Shown: positions 9,819-18,577 of the stretch, piece after piece
Numbering within the stretch: position 1 is the stretch's first letter
Layout: each line of letters begins with the position of its first letter
From: Gelidibacter salicanalis
GTDB taxonomy: Bacteria; Bacteroidota; Bacteroidia; Flavobacteriales; Flavobacteriaceae
Assembly: GCF_016469035.1 (NCBI RefSeq)
Contig: NZ_JAEHJZ010000002.1
Coordinates: forward strand, 1-51,857
Direction: 5' to 3'
Length of the DNA: 51,857 bases
The notes under the pieces: model-generated
Seen by the model: only the letters and a program-made list of their open reading frames with translations
What the model was told of the DNA's origin: nothing
The model's database searches: none
Position numbers and translations under genes: made by a program

Positions 9819-9826
9819 CAAAGATA
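9819..9826 (-). promoter_or_regulatory. -7 box (TATCTTTG) upstream of mpl
   Basis: Perfect TAnnTTTG on the minus strand, 19 bases before the mpl ATG. No clear TTG -33 element at 17-20 bases. Confidence 0.6.
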
Positions 9827-9940
9827 GTTTTTTTGATGCGAAATGACGAATGATTTTATAGATGAAGCTGGAAAGCTTTAGCCGATAATTTATCAGATAA
9901 AATCGCACAATCATTGGAGTTAATACTTATTGAAAAAGCT

Positions 9941-10894
9941 TTAAAGTTTCAATATCGCAACGCGTTCTTTCTTAAAGGCAACCGCTCTTGGTGATTCGCC
10001 AATTGCCAAATCGATATATTTTAAGGCCTCTACTTTATTTTTTTGAAGTTTGTGGATTTGCGCCAATCGGTAATTAGCCCACGATTTTGAAATTCCATCT
10101 TCCTTTTCATAATTCTCAAGATAGTGTTGAAGATGCATCGCACCTTTATCCAATTGAATTTTATAATCTGCCGAAACCTTCCCAATTTGGTAGTTTAGCG
10201 CATTCGATCTATGCTTGTTCAAGGCTGCCTGCATAGTGGAAATCATTAATTCTGGCTGGTTTTTAGCTTCATATAAATTGGTCAATTGCTCATAGCAATG
10301 CAATGAACCTCCTTCTGTAACCGCAAGTTTATAATACTTTTCAGCAGCGTCAAAATCCTTATCATATTCATAAATATAACCTTTTGCTAAAAACCCATCC
10401 ACTTTAGAAATACGATACAACTCCTCCGCGTATTTTAACGATTTGTTTTTGCTTCCCCCGATAATTCCCGGGAGTTGCATGTACAATTCTACCAACGCCC
10501 ATCGCGTTTCAATATGTTTAGGATCTAATTCTGCAGCTGTGGTAAATGCCTCTTTAACATCACCAATGATTCCTAAAGCTTGTATCTTATTTACAGACAA
10601 GGCTTTCATACCCAAAGCACCACCATATTTATAATGGTAATTTGCAGTTTCTGGACTCAACTCCACCAAATTTTTATAACTCTCGATGGCTTCATCCCAT
10701 TTTTTCTGATGCCCATAAGCATCGCCCAATAATTCAATGCCCGATAAATCATTAGGATGGGACTTCACATAAGAAATCATAAGGTTTTCCGCTTTACTAA
10801 ATTGTTTAGTTGCGAAAAATTGTTCCGTTTTTTGAAAGTCTGATTGACCAAAGGCCACTAACGAAAAAGAGAAAAAATAGAGTGTAAATTTCAT
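9941..10894 (-). CDS. Exported tetratricopeptide-repeat protein
   Basis: 317 residues from ATG 10894, chosen because it begins a signal peptide (MKFTLYFFSFSLVAFGQSD); the frame stays open 33 codons further but the extra part has no signal-like start and would cover the promoter. Several TPR motifs follow (AENLMISYVKSHPNDLSGIE, WDEAIESYKNLVELSPETAN, FDAAEKYYKLAVTEGGS, KVEALKYIDLAIGESPRAV). Probably a periplasmic scaffold; no catalytic domain is visible and the partner is unknown. Divergent from the A2M-like gene at 11073, with about 180 bases between. Confidence 0.8.
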   Translation of the reverse strand: MKFTLYFFSFSLVAFGQSDFQKTEQFFATKQFSKAENLMISYVKSHPNDLSGIELLGDAYGHQKKWDEAIESYKNLVELSPETANYHYKYGGALGMKALSVNKIQALGIIGDVKEAFTTAAELDPKHIETRWALVELYMQLPGIIGGSKNKSLKYAEELYRISKVDGFLAKGYIYEYDKDFDAAEKYYKLAVTEGGSLHCYEQLTNLYEAKNQPELMISTMQAALNKHRSNALNYQIGKVSADYKIQLDKGAMHLQHYLENYEKEDGISKSWANYRLAQIHKLQKNKVEALKYIDLAIGESPRAVAFKKERVAILKL

Positions 10895-10911
10895 ACGAAT
10901 AGTTATGAATT

Positions 10912-10919
10912 CAAAAATA
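10912..10919 (-). promoter_or_regulatory. -7 box (TATTTTTG) upstream of the TPR gene
   Basis: Perfect TAnnTTTG on the minus strand, 17 bases before ATG 10894. It supports that ATG over the in-frame one at 10993. Confidence 0.55.
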
Positions 10920-11072
10920 GGCATACTTATGGTATTGTTTTTGCAAATTGTTAAAAAGCAAGAAAAGTTAACTTCAAAATATATTAACTTCACTGATGCA
11001 AATGTAAGTTACGTGCATATCATCTCGTTGATTGAGATTTAGAAAGTTGCTTACAAAAAATTCTATATAGGA

Positions 11073-14000
11073 ATGAAAACATTCAAAATGATGAAACACG
11101 TTATAGCAGTCTTTATGGTCATCCTCTTTTCAAATTTTGCGCAAGCACAAACAAATTCTTATGATAACCTCTGGAAAAAAGTAGATAAACTTGACAAGGA
11201 AGGGTTGCCAAAATCGGCTTTAGAAGTGGTAGAACAGATTTCTAAATTGGCACTGGCCGAAAAGAATACCTCGCAAAACATAAAGAGTTTACTGTATAAA
11301 GGTAAATACGCGCTCATTTTAGAGGAAGATGCACAACTGAAGATCATCAACGATTTTAAATCTCAAATTTTAATAAGCAAGACTCCGACAAAGAATATTC
11401 TAGAAAATTTGCTCGCCAATTTATACTGGCAATATTTTCAGAATAATAGGTATCGGTTCTACAATCGGACAACAACAGAACATAAAGTAGTTGCTGACGA
11501 TTTTAGAACTTGGGATCTCAGCACACTGTTTGAAGAAATTGATGGGCACTATCAAAATTCGCTTAAAAATGAAACAATACTTCAGGAAACAGCATTAGCC
11601 AATTTTGATGACATACTACTTTTACAAAAAAACTCAAAGCGCTACCGCCCTACCCTTTTTGATTTTTTAAGTCATAATGCTTTGGACTTTTACCAAACCG
11701 ATGAAAACACCATTACCAAACCGGCATATAAATTTATAATTGATACGCCTGAATATCTTTCTGATGCCAAAACGTTTTTAGAATTGCAAATCACCCATCG
11801 CGATTCTTCGTCTTTACAATTGAAAGCGCTCAAAATCTACCAGAATTTGATTGCCTTACATCTACAAGACAAAGAACCTTATGCATTATCAGATGTAAAT
11901 ATTGAGCGACTGCATTTCGTAAAAAACAAAATTATTTTAGCTGATAAGGAACTGCTTTATTTAAATACGCTTAAAGAAGTTGCCGAAACTCATAAAAGTC
12001 ATGAGGTCTCCGCACTTTATAATTTCGAAATTACAGCACTTTACAAAACTCAAGGTGATCGTTATCATCCTAAAACGAACACAGAAGATCGTTGGAAGCT
12101 CAAAGAGGCCTTAGCCCTTTGTGATGCTGTAAAGCAACAATTCCCTAGGAGTATTGGAGCTGAAAAATGTGATGTTTTAAAACAGCAAATTTTAAAGCCA
12201 ACCTTACAACTCACCGCTGAAAATAACATTCCTATTCAATCCAATTCTCTGTTGTTGGTGCGGTATTCAAATCTTAACAGCTTATCATTTAAGACCTATA
12301 AATTGTCAGAAACGGAATTGAATAACTTTAATAAAACATATAGACAAGATGAGCGCCTTGCATTTATAAAAAAACTAAAAAATGCAGAAACATGGCAAAG
12401 TCAATTGAAAGATGAAAACGATTACCAACAGCACACCACGGAAATCGTCATTCCGAAATTATCCAATGGTCAGTATCTTATTGTAGCCACCTCAAATAGT
12501 TTAGATGAGAGTTCTTATGCATTCCAAACTATTCAAGTGACCAATATCGCATTAGTAACAAAATCGGACGTTGATAAAGAATTATTTCAACTTATAAATA
12601 GAACTAATGGACAGCCTCTGGTGGGCGCAAAAGTAACCGTCAAATATCAAGAAAATTATAACAACAACTTTAAATCAGAAAATTTTGTTACAGACACCAA
12701 TGGCGAATTTAGTTTGAAGAATTCAAAGAAGCGTTATTATAATATGGATCTTAATATAGAGCACCATGGAGTTGTTGCCATTTTTAAGGATTATTACAGT
12801 AACGGCCATTATAACGAAAATGACTCACCTGAAAAGATAAGCTACACACCTTTTCTATTTACAGATCGCAGTATTTATAGACCTGGGCAAACGGTCTATT
12901 TTAAAGGCATTGCAACAAAAACTGACAATGGAAAAACACTGGTGTATGCAAATCAAGAAGCAAAGATCAGTTTAAAGAACGTCAATGGTGAACTTTTAAA
13001 AGAAATGCTTCTTAAAACCAACGATTATGGTTCTGTTTCTGGCGAATTTATTTTGCCAAACGATGGTCTCAACGGGAATTATTCATTAGAAATGTTTGCC
13101 GGCAGTCATGGCTATACGAGTTTCTCGGTTGAAGATTACAAACGCCCTAAATTTGAAACCGCCTTTAAACCAATCACAGAAACCTTTAAAGTTAACGATT
13201 CTATCACCATAAAAGGTACTGCATTGGCTTATGCTGGCAGTAGCGTCACCAATGCTAAAATAGTGTATCGCGTGCATCGTAAAGTACAATATCCACGTTG
13301 GTATTATTGGTTCAGACCTTCATTTAACAGTGAACCTCAAGAAATTGCCTACGGCGAAAGTATCACAGATAAAGAGGGGAATTTTGAAATCACTTTTAAA
13401 GCCATTCCAGATGCCAGTGTCGACAAATCAAATCTGCCAATTTTTAACTATGAAATTACTGCTGATGTTACAGATCTCAATGGCGAAACACGAAGTGCCA
13501 CTACCATTGTAAATGTGGGCTACCACGCGCTTCTGGCAACTGTTAATGTTGATGATCAATTGGATAAAAACAAAAAAGACCATCACTTAACCCTAACCAC
13601 AAAAAATTTAAATGGCGAATTTGTACCAGCCACAGGCACTTTAAAAATATACAAACTCAAGGCACCACTAGAGGTTTTGAGACCACGCCCTTGGGCTGCG
13701 CCAGATTATCAGGTCTTATCTCGTGAAGAGTTTAAAACATTATTTCCACATGAAGCCTATCAAGAGGAGCACAATCCTGAGACTTGGGAAAAAGGAGCCG
13801 TCGTTTTTGAGGCCGATTTTGACACTTCAAAATCGAAAATAATCGAATTAGGACCCCTTAAAAAATGGGAATCTGGAACTTATGTGGTCGTTTTAGAAAG
13901 CAAGGACAGATTTGGTCAATTAGTGAAAGATGAAGTGCGCACTTTTGTTTTTAGTCCAGATGACAAAACACTTCCAGACCACCAATTATTTAGTGTATCC

Positions 14001-17000
14001 ACTGATCAATCGTCTTATATGAAAGGTCAAAACGTGATAATTACTTTTAGAAGTGCTGCTGAAAACATTATGGTTACTGTAGATGTTGAGAAAGATCAGA
14101 ACATCATAAAAACCTATTTGGTGCCTTTGAGCAACAACAAAAAGACAATTGCTATTCCAGTAACAGATGACGATTTGGGCGGATTTGCAATTCATTACAG
14201 TTTTGCGGCTTTCAATAGCTTTCATTCGGGAACAAAGACTGTTGCCGTTCCGTATCCAAAATCTGAATTAACTATAGAAACGAAGACGTTTAGAGATAAA
14301 TTAGAACCGGGAACTGATGAAACGTGGAGTTTTAATATCAAAGGACCTCAAGGGGATAAAGTGAGTGCTGAGTTATTGGCCAGTATGTATGATATGTCTT
14401 TAGATCAATTTACGCCACACCAATGGCAATTTAGTCCGCTGCACCAGCCCTTATACTATAGCCATAATCAAAGAAGTGCCATAAAAAGTTTTGGAAACGC
14501 TAATTTTTATGTGTATTTACCAAACAGCAATTTCAATTTTCCAAACCAAAATTATGACCAGTTTAATTGGTTCGGATTCTATTTTGGTAATGGTAGAAAT
14601 TATCAGAATATCATGTTGAGAGGGAAAGCTACTGGTGTACAAATTGTTGAAGATCAAATGGAAATTCAAGAATCTGCTATGCTTGAATCTGGGGCAAGTT
14701 TGGATGAAGTTGTTGTGGTTAATGATGCAGAGGTTGATAAAAATATAGTGTCACTTGGCAGTGCTGAGCAAACAGAAAACCGAGATGCTGTTGCCATTCG
14801 TAAAAACCTTCAGGAAACCGCGTTTTTCTTCCCACAGTTACAAACGGATACCAAAGGAAATGTAACCTTTAGCTTTACGACCCCTGAAGCCTTGACCAAA
14901 TGGAAATTGCAGTTGCTAGCGCACACAAAAGAATTGGAAAGTGCAACAACGTCTTTAGAAACGGTGACACAAAAGGAATTGATGGTGATTCCTAACGCGC
15001 CTCGTTTTTTACGTCATGGGGATGCGATTTCTATCAGCACTAAAATTGCCAACCTTACGGAAAAAGCCTTATCAGGAGACGCTATGTTACAACTTTTTGA
15101 TGCTTTTACTGGAAAAACCATTGACGCGAAACTCAATAATTCCGACAACCGAAAATCTTTTTCTGTGGATGCTAAAGGAAATACACAAATCAGTTGGAGT
15201 TTGACTATCCCTGATGATGTGGATGCGGTACAATATAAAATAATTGCTAAGTCTGGCGATTTTAGTGATGGTGAGCAAAATGCACTTCCTGTCTTATCGA
15301 ACAGAATGTTAGTGACCGAAACCTTACCGATGTGGATTCGCTCCAATGAAACGCGAACCTTCACTTTAGACAAATTAAAGTCGAACACCTCTTCCACACT
15401 TAAAAACCATAAACTGACTTTGGAGATGACTTCCAATCCGGCGTGGTATGCCGTTCAGGCTTTACCTTACTTAATGGAATATCCGTATGATAACAATGAG
15501 CAAACCTTTAGTAGATATTATGCCAATGCCTTGGCAAGTCATATTGCCAACAGCAATCCGAGACTGAAAGAAGTATTTGATCAATGGGGTTCAACTGATG
15601 CGCTGCTCAGCAATCTGGAAAAAAACGAAGCACTAAAAAGCATTTTGATTGCCGAAACGCCTTGGCTGCGAGATGCCCTATCTGAAACTGATCAGAAGAA
15701 ACGGATTGCCTTATTATTCGATATGAACAAAATGAGTAATGAGCTGCAATCTGCGCAACGTAAGCTTCAAAACAGCCAAATGACCAATGGTGCTTGGGCC
15801 TGGTTTGAAGGTGGACGGCCAAATCGTTTCATCACACAACAAATTATTGCTGGTTTTGGGCACTTAAAGCAGTTGGATGTCACCCTGAGCGCAGTCGAAG
15901 GGTCTTCGGATACCATCATCAACAATGCAATTACCTATTTAGATGCTGAATTTGTTCAAGAATATAAAGACTTACGTAAATACGATAAAAAGGTTGACTT
16001 GACTAAAGATCATTTGAGCTATACCCAATTGCATTATTTATACATGCGCAGCTTTTTTACAACTATTCCAAAAAGCAAAGAGGTAGAATCTATAATCTAC
16101 TACTACCAATCTCAAATTCAGAAGTATTGGTTGAAGCAATCATTATATGCTAAGGGTTTAATGGCGCTAGTGTCGCACCGTTCAAAAGATTCTAAAACTG
16201 CAGAAAATATTTTAAAATCGTTAAAAGAAAATAGTATTACTTCTGATGAATTGGGGATGTATTGGAAAGACAATCAAGCATCCTGGTTTTGGTACCAAGC
16301 GCCAGTTGAAACTCAAACCCTTATGATTGAGGCTTTTAGTGAAATTCAAAAGGACACAAAAACCGTCGACGATCTAAAAATCTGGTTGCTTAAAAACAAG
16401 CAGATTAACAGTTGGAAAACTACCAAAGCGACTACTGAGGCGGTGTACGCTTTATTATTACAAGGCAACAACTGGCTAAGTGTTACCGAGCAAGTAGATG
16501 TTGCACTGGGCGGTAAAACAATAGAACCATTAAAATTAGAAAATGTCAAAATTGAAGCAGGAACGGGATACTATAAAACCTCATGGGCAGCGTCGGAAAT
16601 ACAACCAGAAATGGCCGATGTGACCCTAACAAAAAAAGGCGATGGCATTGCTTGGGGCGGTTTATACTGGCAGTATTTTGAAGATTTGGATAAGATTACG
16701 TTTGCCGAAACGCCATTGCAATTACAGAAAAAACTATTCTTAAAAACTAATACGGATAAAGGCGAACAAATTTCCGAAATCAACTCTGAAACAGAGTTGA
16801 AAGTTGGCGATTTGGTACGCGTGCGCATCGAATTGCGAAGCGACCGAGACATGGAATTCTTACATATGAAAGATATGCGCGCCGCAGGCTTTGAACCGAT
16901 TAATGCCTTATCTACCTATAAGTATCAAGATGGACTGGGCTATTATGAAAACACTAAAGATGCGGCTACCAATTTCTTCTTCGACTATTTACCGAAAGGC

Positions 17001-17132
17001 ATTTATGTTTTTGAATACGACTTACGAGTAAATAATAGTGGAAACATGAGCAATGGCATTACAACCATCCAAAGTATGTATGCACCTGAGTTTACCAGTC
17101 ATAGTGAAGGGATCCGAGTACATGTGAAATAA
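11073..17132 (+). CDS. Alpha-2-macroglobulin-like protein (MG domains, A2M domain), thioester Cys absent
   Basis: 2019 residues with a signal peptide (cut near NFAQAQT). Order: an N-terminal helical region of about 400 residues; MG domains, with MG2 around 590-675 (FLFTDRSIYRPGQTVYFKG); the A2M domain around 1240-1330 (TPEALTKWKLQLLAHTK, VIPNAPRFLRHGD); an alpha-alpha barrel corresponding to the thioester domain (1440-1760); and a receptor-like C-terminal part. Where bacterial A2Ms carry CxEQ this one has D1473-N-N-E-Q1477, so no thioester can form and any protease trapping must be non-covalent. Two oddities: TonB-receptor-like pieces (LRGKATGVQI near 1182; LDEVVVV at 1210), and an REP-like sequence read in frame (VTLSAVEGSS, bases 15879-15909). 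Probably periplasmic or surface defence against proteases, or structural. Confidence 0.88.
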   Translation: MKTFKMMKHVIAVFMVILFSNFAQAQTNSYDNLWKKVDKLDKEGLPKSALEVVEQISKLALAEKNTSQNIKSLLYKGKYALILEEDAQLKIINDFKSQILISKTPTKNILENLLANLYWQYFQNNRYRFYNRTTTEHKVVADDFRTWDLSTLFEEIDGHYQNSLKNETILQETALANFDDILLLQKNSKRYRPTLFDFLSHNALDFYQTDENTITKPAYKFIIDTPEYLSDAKTFLELQITHRDSSSLQLKALKIYQNLIALHLQDKEPYALSDVNIERLHFVKNKIILADKELLYLNTLKEVAETHKSHEVSALYNFEITALYKTQGDRYHPKTNTEDRWKLKEALALCDAVKQQFPRSIGAEKCDVLKQQILKPTLQLTAENNIPIQSNSLLLVRYSNLNSLSFKTYKLSETELNNFNKTYRQDERLAFIKKLKNAETWQSQLKDENDYQQHTTEIVIPKLSNGQYLIVATSNSLDESSYAFQTIQVTNIALVTKSDVDKELFQLINRTNGQPLVGAKVTVKYQENYNNNFKSENFVTDTNGEFSLKNSKKRYYNMDLNIEHHGVVAIFKDYYSNGHYNENDSPEKISYTPFLFTDRSIYRPGQTVYFKGIATKTDNGKTLVYANQEAKISLKNVNGELLKEMLLKTNDYGSVSGEFILPNDGLNGNYSLEMFAGSHGYTSFSVEDYKRPKFETAFKPITETFKVNDSITIKGTALAYAGSSVTNAKIVYRVHRKVQYPRWYYWFRPSFNSEPQEIAYGESITDKEGNFEITFKAIPDASVDKSNLPIFNYEITADVTDLNGETRSATTIVNVGYHALLATVNVDDQLDKNKKDHHLTLTTKNLNGEFVPATGTLKIYKLKAPLEVLRPRPWAAPDYQVLSREEFKTLFPHEAYQEEHNPETWEKGAVVFEADFDTSKSKIIELGPLKKWESGTYVVVLESKDRFGQLVKDEVRTFVFSPDDKTLPDHQLFSVSTDQSSYMKGQNVIITFRSAAENIMVTVDVEKDQNIIKTYLVPLSNNKKTIAIPVTDDDLGGFAIHYSFAAFNSFHSGTKTVAVPYPKSELTIETKTFRDKLEPGTDETWSFNIKGPQGDKVSAELLASMYDMSLDQFTPHQWQFSPLHQPLYYSHNQRSAIKSFGNANFYVYLPNSNFNFPNQNYDQFNWFGFYFGNGRNYQNIMLRGKATGVQIVEDQMEIQESAMLESGASLDEVVVVNDAEVDKNIVSLGSAEQTENRDAVAIRKNLQETAFFFPQLQTDTKGNVTFSFTTPEALTKWKLQLLAHTKELESATTSLETVTQKELMVIPNAPRFLRHGDAISISTKIANLTEKALSGDAMLQLFDAFTGKTIDAKLNNSDNRKSFSVDAKGNTQISWSLTIPDDVDAVQYKIIAKSGDFSDGEQNALPVLSNRMLVTETLPMWIRSNETRTFTLDKLKSNTSSTLKNHKLTLEMTSNPAWYAVQALPYLMEYPYDNNEQTFSRYYANALASHIANSNPRLKEVFDQWGSTDALLSNLEKNEALKSILIAETPWLRDALSETDQKKRIALLFDMNKMSNELQSAQRKLQNSQMTNGAWAWFEGGRPNRFITQQIIAGFGHLKQLDVTLSAVEGSSDTIINNAITYLDAEFVQEYKDLRKYDKKVDLTKDHLSYTQLHYLYMRSFFTTIPKSKEVESIIYYYQSQIQKYWLKQSLYAKGLMALVSHRSKDSKTAENILKSLKENSITSDELGMYWKDNQASWFWYQAPVETQTLMIEAFSEIQKDTKTVDDLKIWLLKNKQINSWKTTKATTEAVYALLLQGNNWLSVTEQVDVALGGKTIEPLKLENVKIEAGTGYYKTSWAASEIQPEMADVTLTKKGDGIAWGGLYWQYFEDLDKITFAETPLQLQKKLFLKTNTDKGEQISEINSETELKVGDLVRVRIELRSDRDMEFLHMKDMRAAGFEPINALSTYKYQDGLGYYENTKDAATNFFFDYLPKGIYVFEYDLRVNNSGNMSNGITTIQSMYAPEFTSHSEGIRVHVK
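15879..15909 (+). repeat. REP-like dispersed element inserted in frame in the A2M-like gene
   Basis: CCCTGAGCGCAGTCGAAGGG at 15883-15902, flanked by GTCA and TCTTCGG, is a sequence I know as an intergenic dispersed repeat in many Bacteroidetes genomes. Its ends pair (ACCCT with AGGGT). It is translated as VTLSAVEGSS inside the barrel domain, in frame and without a stop. Confidence 0.6.
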
Positions 17133-17149
17133 TCACATCAGACCTTATA

Positions 17150-17185
17150 AAAAAGCGTCATGAATTATGTTTCATGACGCTTTTT
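17150..17185. terminator. Bidirectional terminator after the A2M-like gene
   Basis: A 14-bp perfect stem (17150-17163 and 17172-17185, AAAAAGCGTCATGA) with an 8-base loop and A/T-runs on both sides. It can stop transcription from the A2M-like gene and from the convergent PLP-enzyme gene. Confidence 0.88.
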
Positions 17186-17225
17186 AAATTTATAACTCAA
17201 TTCACTTCAAACTCCTAAAATAAAA

Positions 17226-17270
17226 TCTCTATTCCCTATTCTAACAGCGAAGCGTTCTCATTTCTATTCT
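17226..17270 (+). repeat. Heptanucleotide-phased array (TCTCTAT-like)
   Basis: TCTCTAT, TCCCTAT and TCTAACA sit head to tail at 17226-17246. After GCGAAGCG come TTCTCAT and TTCTAT. The same family as the longer array at 31791-31878. Confidence 0.5.
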
Positions 17271-17296
17271 AAATTATAGTGTAAGACTAATTACAA

Positions 17297-18286
17297 CTAA
17301 TCGATATACCCCATCTTCTTCATCCAGTCATCATTGAACATTTTGCCAACATAACGGCTACCATGGTCATGAAATAGAACCACAACAACATCATCTTTTG
17401 TAAAATGCTCTTTCAATTGCAATAATCCTTTAACGGCTGCACCTGCAGAGTTTCCTAAGAACATGCCTTCTTCTTTTGCCAATAATTGCGTGTAGACTGC
17501 TGCATCTTTATCGGTAACTTTGGTGAAACCATCAATAATATCAAAATTGACGTTTTTAGGCAAAATATCTTCACCGATACCTTCGGTTACGTACGGATAG
17601 ATTTCATTTTCATCAAAAATTCCCGTTTCGTGGTACTTTTTGAACACACTTCCATAAGTGTCAATTCCCCAAATTTTAATATCTGGATTTTGTTCCTTCA
17701 AATATTTACCAACTCCAGAAATAGTACCTCCTGTACCAACGCCAACCACAAAATGGGTGATTTTCCCATCCGTTTGGTTCCAAATTTCAGGACCTGTACT
17801 TTCATAATGCGCTTTGGTATTGCTCAAATTATCGTACTGGTTCACATACCAAGAGTTTGGTGTTTCTTCGCCTAAACGTTTGGATACAGAATAATAACTT
17901 CTCGGATCTGTTGGTTCGACATCTGTAGGACAAACGATAACCTCAGCACCAACAGCACGAAGAATGTCCATTTTCTCCTTAGATTGTTTATCAGAAAGCA
18001 CAAAAATACATTTGTAGCCTTTAACGATCGCCACTAATGCCAATCCCATTCCCGTATTTCCTGAAGTGCCCTCAATGATCGTTCCTCCTGGCTTTAAAAG
18101 ACCTTCAGCTTCTGCATCTTCAATCATTTTAACCGCCATCCTGTCTTTTACAGAATTCCCTGGATTGAAGGTTTCGTATTTGGCCAACACCAAACATGGT
18201 AAGTCTTTGGTCAATTTATTGAGTTTGACCAATGGGGTGTTCCCAATGGTTTCAAGTATATTTTCTGCGTATTGCATCTGTTTCAT
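17297..18286 (-). CDS. Cystathionine beta-synthase / cysteine synthase family PLP enzyme
   Basis: 329 residues. Fold-type II PLP enzyme: Lys47 in NPGNSVKDRM forms the Schiff base, TSGNTG (74-79) binds the substrate carboxylate, GTGGT (183-187) holds the PLP phosphate. Segments such as KEKMDILRAVGAEV, AHYESTGPEIW and YVTEGIGEDILP resemble the catalytic core of cystathionine beta-synthase more than CysK, but there is no haem domain and no C-terminal CBS pair. It would join serine (or O-acetylserine) with homocysteine or sulfide in the cytoplasm. ATG 18277 (MQYAENILETIGNTPLVK) is a good alternative start, since the -7 box lies only 10 bases before ATG 18286. Confidence 0.85.
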   Translation of the reverse strand: MKQMQYAENILETIGNTPLVKLNKLTKDLPCLVLAKYETFNPGNSVKDRMAVKMIEDAEAEGLLKPGGTIIEGTSGNTGMGLALVAIVKGYKCIFVLSDKQSKEKMDILRAVGAEVIVCPTDVEPTDPRSYYSVSKRLGEETPNSWYVNQYDNLSNTKAHYESTGPEIWNQTDGKITHFVVGVGTGGTISGVGKYLKEQNPDIKIWGIDTYGSVFKKYHETGIFDENEIYPYVTEGIGEDILPKNVNFDIIDGFTKVTDKDAAVYTQLLAKEEGMFLGNSAGAAVKGLLQLKEHFTKDDVVVVLFHDHGSRYVGKMFNDDWMKKMGYID

Positions 18287-18296
18287 TTTAAGACTG

Positions 18297-18304
18297 CAAA
18301 GGTA
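18297..18304 (-). promoter_or_regulatory. -7 box (TACCTTTG) upstream of the PLP-enzyme gene
   Basis: Perfect TAnnTTTG on the minus strand. Transcription would start around 18291-18293, leaving only 5-7 leader bases before ATG 18286 or about 15 before ATG 18277. Confidence 0.6.
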
Positions 18305-18330
18305 AGGGGATTTTTTGATTTATTAAATTG

Positions 18331-18571
18331 GGAATTGCACAGAGTTGCACGGAGACACTTTGATTGTCGTAACATGTCAATTTGGTTGAATCAGATATAA
18401 AAATCTATTTCACAAAGCTGTACGAAGAAGAAAAACATTTCACAAAGGGTTTTTCACATGATATTTATCAATAAGGACTGGAGGATCATCTGCGTCAATC
18501 TGTGAAATCCGCGGGAGAAATTTTAATCTATTTAATGAGCTACTGAAGACCGAAGACTGCCTACTGAAACC
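18331..18571. repeat. Degenerate short-period repeat tract
   Basis: Non-coding stretch between the PLP-enzyme and permease genes. It contains TTGCACAGAG/TTGCACGGAG in tandem (18335-18354), two TTTCACAAAG-type blocks (around 18408 and 18439), ATCTGCGTCA-ATCTGTGAA-ATCCGCGGGAG (18488-18517), and a 14-base-type unit CTACTGAAGAC/CGAAGACTGC/CTACTGAAAC (18541-18570). The 10-11 base periodicity and CACAAA/TCTGTG words resemble the tract in front of the GxxExxY gene at 24.2-24.5 kb. Confidence 0.55.
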
Positions 18572-18577
18572 TGCCAG

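Noticed and set aside
15014-15436. 140-codon minus-strand open frame inside the A2M-like gene
   Set aside because: Shadow frame; the sense strand encodes a conserved domain across the whole interval.
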